A stretch of DNA of 60,022 nt from Betaproteobacteria bacterium (GCA_947476535.1 CANJRC010000001.1:1-60022), one strand, 5' to 3'. Positions 8,602-17,314 are shown, counted from the first letter of the stretch. Notes: generated by a model from the sequence alone, not told the origin. Translations and numbers: made by a program.

Positions 8602-9516
8602 ATGAACGAAGAACTCGACTTCTCTGCACCTACTCCTGCAAAACCTGCTGCGCCGCTGCCGCCGCGCAGCACCGTGCAACCCACCGTCCGCAGTCCGATC
8701 TACGATCCCAAGCTCGCCCTGGCATTCTTCAAGTCGGCGGGCGTGCTGGAACAGAAGCAAGGCGGCAAGCCGATCTTCATCGAGAACGAGAAATATGGCG
8801 GCCTGTTCGGCAAGCCGGCGCGCATGTATCTGCTGCTCGAGGGAGACATCGGACTGGTAGTCGGCGGCAAGTTTCTCGGCGGCGTCAAGCCTGGCCAGGT
8901 CTTCGGCGAACTGTCCGTCATCGCGGGATTGACCCGCAGCGCCACCGCGCTGGCAAAGACGGACTGCCGCCTCATCTCGATGGACGAGAAGCAATTCCAC
9001 ACCGCGCTGCAGAAGACGCCGGAGTTCGCGCTCATGCTGATGAGCATCATGGTCGATCGACTGCGCCAGAACATGGCCAAGCTCGGCGCCAGCGCCAGTG
9101 GCGGGGGCGCGGTCGAGCGCGAAGCCGTGCTCGACAAGAAAATGCTGGCCGAGCTGCCCAAGGCGCTGGGCGACCAGCTGCCCGGGTCCTTCAGCCAGGG
9201 CAAGGTGATCATGAGCGCCGGTGCCGTCGGCGCCTTCTTGTACGTGGTGACCAAGGGCCGCGTGGCCATCTCGATCGGCGACCAGGTCGTCGAGCGCATC
9301 GGTGCGGGCGGGATCTTCGGCGAGATGGCCCTGGTCGATCGCGCGGCGCGCGCCGCCTCCGCCATCGCCGAGGCTGACTGCGAACTCCTGTCGGTTGGCC
9401 GCGCCGATTTCCTGGAACTGGTCAGATCCAAGCCGCAGTTCGGCGCGTCACTGCTCAAGTCGATCGCCGAGCGCATGCACTACGTGGCACAACAGGTGGC
9501 AAAACTGCAGGGCTGA
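8602..9516 (+). CDS. Protein with two cyclic-nucleotide-binding domains
   Basis: A 304-residue protein with two CRP-type beta-barrel domains and no DNA-binding helix-turn-helix. Domain 1 (about residues 40-160) has PGQVFGELSVIAGLTRSATALA, and domain 2 (about 195-300) has AGGIFGEMALVDRAARAASAIA, both the phosphate-binding-cassette pattern G-E-[LM]-[AS]-x(5)-R-[ST/A]-A. The first cassette keeps the R-S-A arginine that contacts cyclic nucleotide phosphate; the second has RAASA, also with Arg. A proline- and alanine-rich segment forms residues 8-30. It may act as a cNMP-responsive regulatory subunit by protein contact, but no partner is visible. It is a single-gene unit diverging from the exported-protein gene. 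Confidence 0.85.
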   Translation: MNEELDFSAPTPAKPAAPLPPRSTVQPTVRSPIYDPKLALAFFKSAGVLEQKQGGKPIFIENEKYGGLFGKPARMYLLLEGDIGLVVGGKFLGGVKPGQVFGELSVIAGLTRSATALAKTDCRLISMDEKQFHTALQKTPEFALMLMSIMVDRLRQNMAKLGASASGGGAVEREAVLDKKMLAELPKALGDQLPGSFSQGKVIMSAGAVGAFLYVVTKGRVAISIGDQVVERIGAGGIFGEMALVDRAARAASAIAEADCELLSVGRADFLELVRSKPQFGASLLKSIAERMHYVAQQVAKLQG

Positions 9517-9531
9517 ACTGGCGGACTGCTG

Positions 9532-9598
9532 AAAATATACTGACAGTTTTGTTCACCAGCAGCTGCTTGTCGCACCTACAACAAAATAATACTGACAG
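9532..9598. repeat. Short direct repeat and palindrome between convergent genes
   Basis: ATACTGACAG occurs at 9537-9546 and again at 9589-9598, each preceded by an A-rich run, so starts are 52 bases apart (about five helical turns). Midway lies the 10-base palindrome AGCAGCTGCT (9558-9567). The region is AT-richer than its surroundings and separates two convergent genes, so a promoter is not needed here. It may be a transposon footprint or a protein-binding site; I cannot decide. Confidence 0.4.
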
Positions 9599-9614
9599 AA
9601 TTAGTTGTTTTACC

Positions 9615-11039
9615 TCAGCGTAATCCGGTAATCCGTATCGGCGCGACGCACTGATCGAGAAACTGCGCCAGCGTGCCGGCGTCCGTTGCGCGCTCGAAAC
9701 CGAACACCCGCTCGATCAACTCATCGATCGCGGCAGGGCGCAGCAATCCGTCGCACAGGGCGCGGGCCTTGGCGATGATGCCATCGCGCCCGAACGGGTT
9801 GTCGGTGGTGCCGCGCGCGTCGATCACGCGTGCCTCGTACTGGCGACCGTCCTTGAGCCGGATGCGCGCGGCGCCGGCCAGCTTGCCCGGAAACACCGCT
9901 TCGATTTCCGGATCGATCTCCAGGCGAATGCGCCGCGCGAGGCCCAACACCTGCGCGTCGCGAAAGCTGCCCTCGTCGAACATTCTCGGATCGAGAGAGC
10001 GGCCCAGTAACGCAACGGCCGCAGCGTAAGGCATGCTGTATTGCGCCGCCATCACTGATTCGGGGGCGGTCGATGCATGCTGCTCGACCACGGCGCGGCT
10101 GCCACCGATCACCACATCGTCAATATCGGCGAGCGCGATCTGGTGCGTCCTCATGATGTCCTCGACGGCATCCATCGGTGCGTGCAGCATGCCGCAGCAG
10201 GCATAGGGCTTGACGTTGTTGCGGCGGATCTCGAAGTCCTCCCCCAGGCCGCGGGTCAGGGCGTCGGGATTGGGCGCGTCCGAAAAAACCTTGGCGTAGC
10301 CGTACTTGCCGTCCAGGCTCGCGCGTGGCGCGGTGAGCCCGCGCAGCGCAAGGTCGATCGCCACCACGCCCGCCTGTGCCGCGCGCCCTGCGTGCACGCG
10401 CTTGACCATGGTGCCCTCCTCGTCCTGGCTGAACTCCATCAACCCGGCCGCACACGAGGCGCCGATGCCCAGCGCCGCCGTCATCACCTTCGGCGCCACG
10501 CGCAGCAGGTTGCCCACGCCGGCTGCGGCGCCGATCGGCCCGTGCGTGCCGGTGGGGTGGTAGCCGCGCATGATCACGCCCGGCGCGACCGACATGCCGG
10601 CCCGCGCCATGACTTCGTACCCGGCCACGATGGCCGCGAGGACGTCGCGCCCGTGCAACCGGTCGCGCTCGGCAATCGCCAGCACCGCGGGAATCACTGC
10701 GGCCCCCAGATGCGACAGCGAACCGGCGTGCCAGTCATCCAGTTCGAAGCCGTGCGCGGCGGTACCGTTCACCAGTGCCGCGGCGGAAGCCGGCACGCGC
10801 AGCCCGCGGCCATAGACCGAGGCCTGCGCCGCCCCGCCGTCGGCGGCAACCATGTCGGCGACGAACCCGCTCCAGGGCTGTTGCATGCCATACAGCGATA
10901 CGGCGATGTGATCGAGCAGGTAGTCCTTGGCGCTCTCCAGCGTGTCGGGCGGCAGGTTGTCCGCGGTAAAGCCTGCCGCGGCGGCCGCCAGGCGCTGGGT
11001 GGGCGTCTGCGCCATGGGCGTTGCGTTATTCGGGGTCAT
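9615..11039 (-). CDS. MmgE/PrpD family protein
   Basis: The third MmgE/PrpD-fold protein of the window, 474 residues from the ATG at 11039, which has GGAGG about 10 bases upstream; the in-frame extension to 11228 reads through the divergent promoter region and is unlikely. Family marks are LLDHIAVSLYGMQ, NGTAAHGFELDDWHAGSLSHLGA, RGYHPTGTHGPIGAAAG and NVKPYACCGMLHAPMDAV, the last replacing the K-P-Y-P-x-C segment with K-P-Y-A-C-C. It diverges from two tandem Bug receptor genes. This pairing of a solute receptor with a MmgE/PrpD enzyme suggests a catabolic role for a carboxylic acid, an inference from context only. Confidence 0.88.
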   Translation of the reverse strand: MTPNNATPMAQTPTQRLAAAAAGFTADNLPPDTLESAKDYLLDHIAVSLYGMQQPWSGFVADMVAADGGAAQASVYGRGLRVPASAAALVNGTAAHGFELDDWHAGSLSHLGAAVIPAVLAIAERDRLHGRDVLAAIVAGYEVMARAGMSVAPGVIMRGYHPTGTHGPIGAAAGVGNLLRVAPKVMTAALGIGASCAAGLMEFSQDEEGTMVKRVHAGRAAQAGVVAIDLALRGLTAPRASLDGKYGYAKVFSDAPNPDALTRGLGEDFEIRRNNVKPYACCGMLHAPMDAVEDIMRTHQIALADIDDVVIGGSRAVVEQHASTAPESVMAAQYSMPYAAAVALLGRSLDPRMFDEGSFRDAQVLGLARRIRLEIDPEIEAVFPGKLAGAARIRLKDGRQYEARVIDARGTTDNPFGRDGIIAKARALCDGLLRPAAIDELIERVFGFERATDAGTLAQFLDQCVAPIRITGLR

Positions 11040-11255
11040 TGCGGTCTTCCTCCGGTATGCGTGTCGGGTGGGACTGTCTCCCGATCGCCCAGCCCTGTCA
11101 AGGATTGACCGCCTTGTAAAAAAGTCGGTCCGACGGTAGTCTTTGCCCCCTTGTACACGCCTGCAAGCGTCGGCACACTGCCCGCCGCGCTCGAACGACG
11201 CCGCAGCCAATTCGCGGCGACCTGCCATGTGATCACCATCGGAAGAGGACTCCCC

Positions 11256-12230
11256 ATGAAAACCACCCTGACGGGCATGACTACCGCCCTTGCTTCCACC
11301 GCCATCGGCCTGGTGCTGGCCTCCACGGCAGTGCTGGCCCAGAACTTCCCGACGCGTCCGGTTCGCATCATCGTCCCCACGGCACCCGGTGGCGGCACCG
11401 ACGTCGCTGCGCGCGGCTTCGCCAAGGCGCTCACCGGCCGCTGGGGCCAGAGCGTCATCGTGGAGAACCGCACCGGCGCCAACGGCAGTATCGGCGTGAG
11501 CGTGGTGGCCAAGGCCGACGCCGACGGCTACACACTGGGCGCCACCACCAGCGGCTTCGCCATCAGCGCCGCCACCGAGAAAGACCTGCCCTACAACCCG
11601 CGCCGGGACCTTGCGCCGCTGTCACTGTTCGGCGACCAGCCCCTGGTGCTGATCGTCGGCAACCATGTGCCGGTCAACAACGTCCAGGAATTCCTGCAAT
11701 TGGCGCGGGCGAAGCCCGGCACCATAACGCTGGGCTCATCCGATCCATCCACGGTGCTCGCCAACGATATCCTCAAGCGCCTGGCCAAGATCGACATCCA
11801 GAACATCGACTACAAGGGCACCGGACAGATCATGACCGACGTGCTGGGCGGCAACGTGTCCGGCATGATCACCAGCTTCGCCGCAGCGCGCCCGCAGATA
11901 GCTGCCGGCAAGATCAAGGGACTGGCCGTTACGACGGCTGCGCGCAGCGCGCTCGCGCCGGACCTGCCCTCCTTCAACGAGTCCATCGCGCCGGGTTACG
12001 ACGTCACCTCGTGGTACCTGCTGTACGGGCCGTCAGCGCTGCCGAAAGACCTGCAGACCTTCCTCAACCGTGAAATCATCGCCGCGATACAGAGCCCCGA
12101 CATGACCGAACTCTTCGGCCGCATGCTGGTGCGCCCCATCATGGAGCCGCTCGACAAGGTACAGGAGCGCCTCACGCGCGAGTTCAACAACTGGGAATCC
12201 ATCGTGAAGGCGGCGGCGGCGCGCCAGTAG
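11256..12230 (+). CDS. Bug/TctC family periplasmic solute receptor
   Basis: A 324-residue tripartite-tricarboxylate-type receptor. The ATG at 11256 follows GGAAGAGGA and opens a signal peptide ending STAVLA-QNFP. Hallmarks of the Bug fold are FPTRPVRIIVPTAPGGGTD, VIVENRTGANGSIG, KADADGYTL and a C-terminal SPDMTELFGRMLV helix. Bug proteins bind carboxylated ligands, often through water-mediated contacts in the P-[T/F]-x-P-G-G-x-x-D loop. No TctA/TctB membrane genes lie nearby, as is common for the expanded Bug sets of Burkholderiales. The next gene is a close paralogue, so this is a tandem duplication. Confidence 0.93.
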   Translation: MKTTLTGMTTALASTAIGLVLASTAVLAQNFPTRPVRIIVPTAPGGGTDVAARGFAKALTGRWGQSVIVENRTGANGSIGVSVVAKADADGYTLGATTSGFAISAATEKDLPYNPRRDLAPLSLFGDQPLVLIVGNHVPVNNVQEFLQLARAKPGTITLGSSDPSTVLANDILKRLAKIDIQNIDYKGTGQIMTDVLGGNVSGMITSFAAARPQIAAGKIKGLAVTTAARSALAPDLPSFNESIAPGYDVTSWYLLYGPSALPKDLQTFLNREIIAAIQSPDMTELFGRMLVRPIMEPLDKVQERLTREFNNWESIVKAAAARQ

Positions 12231-12274
12231 CCACGCGAGCCCACGGAACACACCGTCAACCGGAAGGATCGAAC

Positions 12275-13237
12275 ATGAACAGAATGCTGTTGTCCCTATG
12301 CACCGCCGCGTCGGTCCTTGCTGCGCTCCCCGGCAGCACACTGGCGCAGGCTTTTCCCAACCGGCCGATGAAAATGATCGTGCCGGTGGCTCCCGGCGGC
12401 GGCACCGACCTTTCCGCTCGCGGCTTTGCCAAGGCGCTGTCGGCCAAGTTCGGCCAAAGCGTGGTGGTGGAAAACCGTACCGGCGCGAACCACACCATCG
12501 GCACCAATGTGCTGGCCAAATCCGATCCCGACGGCTACACCATCGGGATCGTCACCAGCGGCTTCGCCATCAGCGCCGCCACCGACAAGAACCTGCCCTA
12601 CAACCCGCGCCGCGACCTCGCGCCGATGCTGCTCTTCGGGGACCAGCCGCTGGTGCTGATCGTCGGTGCGCACGTGCCGGCCACCAATGCACAGGAATTC
12701 CTCAAGCTCGCGCGTTCCAAACCCGGCGCGGTCACGCTGGGTTCCTCCGGAGAGGACACGCTGCTTGCCAACAACCTCCTGCGCAGCCTCACCAAGGCCG
12801 ACATTGTGAATGTCGACTACAAGGGCTCGGGCCAGATCATGATCGACACGCTGGGCGGCACGGTGAGCGGCATGATCACCAGCTTCGCCGCGGCGCGCCC
12901 GCAGATGGCCGCCGGGAAGATCCGCGCCATCGCCGTCACTACGGCGACGCGCTCGGCGCAGACGCCCGACATCCCGACCCTTGCCGAGACCATCGCCCCT
13001 GGCTACGACGTGACATCCTGGTACGCCATCATGGCGCCGGCTGCTGTACCGAAGGACATCCAGGCCATCCTGAACCGTGAGTTGATTGCCGCCATGGACA
13101 CGCCGGACATGAAGGATCTCTTCGGCCGCATCCTGGTGCGCCCCATCGCCGAGTCGCTGGAAAAGACCCAGGAGCGCCTCACGCGCGAATTCAACAATTG
13201 GGAATCCATCGTCAAGACCGCGGGCCCGCGCCAGTAA
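12275..13237 (+). CDS. Bug/TctC family periplasmic solute receptor (tandem paralogue)
   Basis: A 320-residue Bug receptor starting at the ATG at 12275 behind GGAAGGA. It has a signal peptide ending GSTLA-QAFP and the motifs MKMIVPVAPGGGTDLSARG, VVVENRTGANHTIG and KSDPDGYTIG. Long segments, such as NPRRDLAP, LFGDQPLVLIVG and ERLTREFNNWESIVK, are shared almost unchanged with the gene 44 bases upstream, which shows recent duplication. The 20-base gap to the following YrdC-domain gene suggests one operon of three genes. The two copies may bind different ligands; differences are concentrated in the middle of the protein. Confidence 0.93.
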   Translation: MNRMLLSLCTAASVLAALPGSTLAQAFPNRPMKMIVPVAPGGGTDLSARGFAKALSAKFGQSVVVENRTGANHTIGTNVLAKSDPDGYTIGIVTSGFAISAATDKNLPYNPRRDLAPMLLFGDQPLVLIVGAHVPATNAQEFLKLARSKPGAVTLGSSGEDTLLANNLLRSLTKADIVNVDYKGSGQIMIDTLGGTVSGMITSFAAARPQMAAGKIRAIAVTTATRSAQTPDIPTLAETIAPGYDVTSWYAIMAPAAVPKDIQAILNRELIAAMDTPDMKDLFGRILVRPIAESLEKTQERLTREFNNWESIVKTAGPRQ

Positions 13238-13257
13238 GCATCCGCGCCTGAAGCCCC

Positions 13258-14010
13258 ATGAGTAACGCTGCCATCCCAGTCACCGGCACGACCATCCTGT
13301 CCGCGGGCGTGGCCTCCACAGGCGATTGGATCGCGCCCGAAGTCATCGCAGACCACGTGCGTCTTGCCATCGACGCCATGCAGTCGGGCGGCATCGTCAT
13401 CGTACCCAACGACATGGGCTACGCCCTGTGCGCGCTGCAGCCCGATGCCATGCAGCGCGCCTTCCTCGCCAAGAAGCGCTCTTTCGACAAGCCCTGCGGC
13501 CTGTGGGGCAGCTGGGAAGTGAGCCGCGAGCTGCACATCCTTCCCGATGAAAAGCGGGAGATGATCCGTGCCATCGATGCCGAGGAGGAACTGCCCTTCG
13601 CCGTCGTCGCGCCCATGCGCACCGATCACCCGCTGATCCGCAATACGCCGCCCGAGACGCTGGCACGCTGCTCCAAGAACGGCACCATGGAAATGATCAT
13701 CAACGGCGGCGCCATGCACGAGGAAATCGTCAGGCAGAGCCTGGAGCGCATGCTACCGATGTTCGGTTCATCCGCGAATCTGTCGCAGAAGGGCACCAAG
13801 TATCGCGTGGCCGACATCGACGCCGAAGTGCTTGCCGCAGCCGACCTGTGCATCGATCACGGCACTTGCAAGTACGCCAGCGAGCGCGGCCTCTCCAGCA
13901 CCATCATCGACATGCGCGACTTCACGGTGGTGCGCGTGGGGCATTTCTTCGAGCGGATAAGCGATGCGTTCAAGCATCGCTTCGGGGTGACGCTGGTCGT
14001 CCGATCGTAG
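13258..14010 (+). CDS. YrdC/Sua5-domain protein
   Basis: A 250-residue protein with a YrdC-type domain, the fold of L-threonylcarbamoyladenylate synthase. Evidence is AMQSGGIVIVPNDMGYALC (compare the GG-x-[IV]-[AV]-x-P-T-[DE]-T-x-Y start), FLAKKRSFDKPCG (the K-x-R-x-x-x-K-P segment) and MFGSSANLSQKG (the S-S-A-N-x-S-G segment). The changed T-D-T to N-D-M makes it divergent from housekeeping TsaC, so it is unlikely to be the main tRNA t6A enzyme. A role on a carbamoyl or carboxyl substrate within the Bug operon is possible. It begins 20 bases after the Bug stop. Confidence 0.75.
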   Translation: MSNAAIPVTGTTILSAGVASTGDWIAPEVIADHVRLAIDAMQSGGIVIVPNDMGYALCALQPDAMQRAFLAKKRSFDKPCGLWGSWEVSRELHILPDEKREMIRAIDAEEELPFAVVAPMRTDHPLIRNTPPETLARCSKNGTMEMIINGGAMHEEIVRQSLERMLPMFGSSANLSQKGTKYRVADIDAEVLAAADLCIDHGTCKYASERGLSSTIIDMRDFTVVRVGHFFERISDAFKHRFGVTLVVRS

Positions 14011-14015
14011 CGCAC

Positions 14016-14040
14016 GCCCCCCCGGCGGTGGCGGGGGGGC
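14016..14040. terminator. GC-rich hairpin between convergent genes
   Basis: GCCCCCCC at 14016-14023 pairs perfectly with GGGGGGGC at 14033-14040 around a 9-base loop. There is no U-tract on either strand, so it is not a classic intrinsic terminator. Its place between two convergent stop codons suits transcript end protection or pausing in both directions. Confidence 0.5.
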
Positions 14041-14063
14041 CGTCAATCGTGGCTCCAGCCGGC

Positions 14064-17045
14064 CTATCTGAGCAACGCGGCTTGGCGCGCATCCCCCAGT
14101 GACTGGCTCAGGCGCAGATCGACCGGAGAGTCATCCGCCCGGGGAAATTCTGCCGCGTCTGCCGGAATTGACGCGTTGACACCGGCGGCACGGGCGCTCG
14201 AGACCCCGTCACCCTGCGGCGTGATCGCGCCGATCGCGCCCAGCTGCAATGCAATCACCGGCAGTGCAACCAGCGCAATGCCGGCGGCGATGGCGCGCAG
14301 GCGCCGCTTGCGCGCCGGCCTGGGCTGCTCCTCGAGTTCCGCCAACTTCGAGCGGCGAAGCTCGTCCGCGGCGGCTTGCAATTCAGCGGCACGCTGGCGC
14401 TGGGCTGCCGCCTGCGCATGACGCTGCTTCAACAAGGACTCCTCGGCACGCAGCGCCAAACGGCACTCGCGTGCGATTTCAGCATCGGCCTGCGCCTGCG
14501 CTTCAAGTGCCACCGCGCGCGCCATTTCCGCCCGCTCGCGCTCTTGGGCAGCCTGCGCAACCGCAAGCTCCGCAGCGTGGCGCCGCTCATGGGCCTCCTG
14601 CGCCCGTGCGTTGGCCTCCGCGCGGGCAACGGCCTGCGCCTGCGACAATTGCGCCGCCTGCTCCACCGCTTTCTCTGACTTCAACAACTCGGCAAGCCGC
14701 TGCTGCTCTGCCACGACATGCGCCTGTTCGGCCAATTCAACCGCCTTGCTGCGCTCTTCCGCATCAGCATGCAAGCGCACGCGCTCCCGTGCTGCCTGCA
14801 TAAGGCGACGGTCTGCTTCCACCCGCTGGCGTGCGGCTGCAACGGCCTCGCTCTCGGCAAGCGCGCGCTTCCGGCACTGCTCGGCCATCGCCGCCTCGGC
14901 CATCCCACGCGCTTCGGAGAGGCGCTCCGCTTCGGACTGTGCACGCGCTGAATTCTCGGCTGCAATGCGCGCCAGTTCCGCCTGCCGTGCCTCTTCGGCG
15001 ACCCGCCCCTCTTCGGCCGCGAGCGCCGCTTGCTCCACTGCGAGGCGTTCATTGCTGGCGGCCAGTGCCGCGGATTCAATGCGTTCCCGAGCACGTACCG
15101 CGGCAAGGACCTTGATGTCGGCATCCGCACGCTCGGCAGCGCTCGCCGCGGCCTCTTCCTCGACGCGATGACGCGCCAGTGCCGCAGCGGCAGCATGGCG
15201 GTCGCGCTTCTGCCGTGCCTGCGCCGCCGCCAACGCCAGCGATTCGGCCCCCAGGCGTGTTGCCGCTTCAGCTTCGGCCTGCTGCTCTGCCAGGGCGCAC
15301 TCCTCGGCAATGCTGCGCTCCCTGGATTCTGCCGCCAGCCGCGCCTGCAGTGCATCGGCAGCATTCTTTTGCGCGTCGGCGCGCGCCGACGGCTCGAGGG
15401 ACAACGCACGCTCGAGCTCCGCGCGGCGCGACGATTGCGCCGTCAGCTCCAGCGCGATTTCGGCGCGCTTGATGGAGGCCTGCTGCGCATCGTGATCTGC
15501 GCGCGCCTGCCCCTCGGCCGCGCGACCCGCCTCCTCGGCCAGCGCCATGCGCGACCGAGCCTCGCAGGCGGCCTGTTTTTCGATGACGGACAACGCCTGC
15601 GCCGCCTCGGCCGCTTCTCGGTCTGCAAGCAGGCGCGCCTGGGCAGCCCGGCCCGCATCCACCTCGGCGTCGCGCCGCTGCAGCGCCGCAGCAGTCGCCA
15701 GACGGTCGCACTCCGCACGCGCCATGGCCTCGGCGGCAGCTGCCTGTTCAGCTTGTGCGCAGTCTTGCGCCGCTTGCGCGGCAGCCGCATCGGCATGCGC
15801 ACGCCCGTTCGCCGCATCGGCTGCCTGTTTGTCAGCGCTGGCCTGCGCTTCACAGTTACCCGCAACCAGCGACTCCGCGGCGCAGCGCTCGCGCGCGGAG
15901 TCGATAACGCGCTGCTCGACTTCGATCCGCAGTTGCGTCTGCGCCAGCGCCTCCGCCTCCGCATCGGCACGACTGGCGGCCGTTCGCGCCAATTCGTCTT
16001 CGTGCCGAAGGCGTGCCTCGGCCGCCGCGCGCAGGCGCTTCTCCGCGGCCAGTCGTTCTTCGATGCGCGCCAACTCCAGCGACTCGGCATCCAGCCGCAG
16101 TTGCGACTCCTGCGCTAACAGGCGATCGCGCTGCTCTCGCGCAGCGTCGAGTGCCGTCAGCTCGGATTCGGCGTTGCGGCGCGCCGCAGCCGCCATCGCT
16201 GCGCGCTCTTCCTGCTCGGCGCGCATGCGTGCCTGGATCAGCGCCGCCTCCTCAGCCTTGAGCCGCGCCACCGTGGCCACGGCATTGCTGCTCTCGGCTG
16301 CGATGCGCGACTGGGCTACGCGCCGCAGCTGTTCTTCGGCGCTGGCGCGCCCACGCTCGATATGCGCCAGTTCCTGCTCTGCCGCAGCGCGACGCTGTGC
16401 TTCGAGTCCGAAACGCGCTTCGGCGGCAGCACGTGCCTTCGCCTCGCGCAGCCCGTCGGCCTCCGCGGCAAGGCGTGCCTCGGACTGCGCATGGGCGAGC
16501 GCCGAATGCGCCACGTGCTCCGCATGCACCTGCTCGACCTGCGCGAGCCGCGCGCGCTGCGCGCTTTCCTGGCGCTCGGACTCTTCGCGGGCCTGCGTGG
16601 CTTCAGCAAGTTGCTGCTCTGCCGCACGTGTTGCCGACTGCTCGGCGCGCAAGCGCGCCTGCACCTCCTTGAGAATCTCCGCTTCGGTTTTCGCCCGGGA
16701 CAGCGCCGCTTCGTAGGCCGCTTGCTCGGCATGCGCGCGCTGCTCGGCCATCGCCCTGACCTGCTCATCGGCACGCATGCGACCGGCCGCCGCAGCCGCA
16801 GCAGCGGACTCCGCGCGCGCCCGCGTTTCGGCCATGTCTCGCGCGAGTGCCTCGGAGCGCAACCGCGCCTCGGCAGCGGCTCCGGCGTGATGCTCGGCCT
16901 TGCTGCGCTCGACGGCCGCGCTGATGGACTGCATCTCCGGACCGGGCGATTCAATGGGAAATTCGTTCGTTGGCTCAACGTGTTCGGGAAGTTCGGCATC
17001 GAACGCGAGAAACAGCTTGTTGCTTGGCTGCGGCATGGCTGGCAT
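14064..17045 (-). CDS. Very long Ala/Glu/Arg-rich coiled-coil protein with C-terminal membrane anchor
   Basis: A 993-residue protein that I do not recognise as a named family. After about 45 ordinary residues (MPAMPQPSNKLFLAFDAELP at the start), some 850 residues are an almost unbroken Ala, Glu, Arg and Gln-rich helix without proline or long glycine runs, predicted coiled coil, with loosely repeated units of about 14-18 residues of the form A-x-x-R-x-x-[AV]-[ED]. At about residues 918-940, just after the basic RKRRLR, comes one hydrophobic segment (AIAAGIALVALPVIALQLGA), followed by a polar tail of about 53 residues. The N-terminal rod would be cytoplasmic if the positive-inside rule holds. 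TolA-like, cytoskeletal or chemoreceptor-free scaffold roles are guesses. Both flanking intergenic regions carry inverted repeats. Confidence 0.8.
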   Translation of the reverse strand: MPAMPQPSNKLFLAFDAELPEHVEPTNEFPIESPGPEMQSISAAVERSKAEHHAGAAAEARLRSEALARDMAETRARAESAAAAAAAGRMRADEQVRAMAEQRAHAEQAAYEAALSRAKTEAEILKEVQARLRAEQSATRAAEQQLAEATQAREESERQESAQRARLAQVEQVHAEHVAHSALAHAQSEARLAAEADGLREAKARAAAEARFGLEAQRRAAAEQELAHIERGRASAEEQLRRVAQSRIAAESSNAVATVARLKAEEAALIQARMRAEQEERAAMAAAARRNAESELTALDAAREQRDRLLAQESQLRLDAESLELARIEERLAAEKRLRAAAEARLRHEDELARTAASRADAEAEALAQTQLRIEVEQRVIDSARERCAAESLVAGNCEAQASADKQAADAANGRAHADAAAAQAAQDCAQAEQAAAAEAMARAECDRLATAAALQRRDAEVDAGRAAQARLLADREAAEAAQALSVIEKQAACEARSRMALAEEAGRAAEGQARADHDAQQASIKRAEIALELTAQSSRRAELERALSLEPSARADAQKNAADALQARLAAESRERSIAEECALAEQQAEAEAATRLGAESLALAAAQARQKRDRHAAAAALARHRVEEEAAASAAERADADIKVLAAVRARERIESAALAASNERLAVEQAALAAEEGRVAEEARQAELARIAAENSARAQSEAERLSEARGMAEAAMAEQCRKRALAESEAVAAARQRVEADRRLMQAARERVRLHADAEERSKAVELAEQAHVVAEQQRLAELLKSEKAVEQAAQLSQAQAVARAEANARAQEAHERRHAAELAVAQAAQERERAEMARAVALEAQAQADAEIARECRLALRAEESLLKQRHAQAAAQRQRAAELQAAADELRRSKLAELEEQPRPARKRRLRAIAAGIALVALPVIALQLGAIGAITPQGDGVSSARAAGVNASIPADAAEFPRADDSPVDLRLSQSLGDARQAALLR

Positions 17046-17169
17046 GTTGCGTCCCCGTCTGGATTGGGCAATGGAATCACCCTGGTTCGGACGCTACTTT
17101 ATGCAGGTACAGCAACGGCTGTTCACGCAAACAGGCGGGGAATACCGGTTCAATTCGGTGACTGACTCC

Positions 17170-17196
17170 CGGCTTGGCCACTGCGGGGCCAAGCCG
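17170..17196. other. Perfect 10-bp stem inverted repeat upstream of the coiled-coil gene
   Basis: CGGCTTGGCC at 17170-17179 pairs with GGCCAAGCCG at 17187-17196 with a 7-base loop. It lies about 125 bases upstream of the start at 17045, in the 269-base gap between folE and that gene. It has no T-run on the minus-strand side, so either an operator or a processed 5' leader structure is possible. Confidence 0.45.
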
Positions 17197-17281
17197 CAGG
17201 CAGGCACTCAGCAGCACGTCCTTGCAACAGACAGGCTTTCGGCACGCTGCAACAGGTGGAGAGCCTGCGCCCCCTCTGATC

Positions 17282-17305
17282 TTCACGTTGCAATTGCAAC
17301 GTGAA
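17282..17305. other. 24-bp perfect palindrome just after the folE stop
   Basis: The sequence TTCACGTTGCAA and its exact reverse complement TTGCAACGTGAA abut, forming an unbroken 24-bp palindrome centred on CAATTG. It begins 10 bases beyond the folE stop codon at 17315. As RNA it could form a hairpin, but no U-tract follows. As DNA it would be a strong dimeric protein-binding site for the promoter of the coiled-coil gene 237 bases away. Confidence 0.5.
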
Positions 17306-17314
17306 TGCGCCCAA

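Noticed and set aside
14249-16716. Several long plus-strand ORFs opposite the coiled-coil gene (Ala/Ser/Arg-rich)
   Set aside because: They mirror the repetitive Ala/Glu/Arg codons of the real gene, with no ribosome site or family match.
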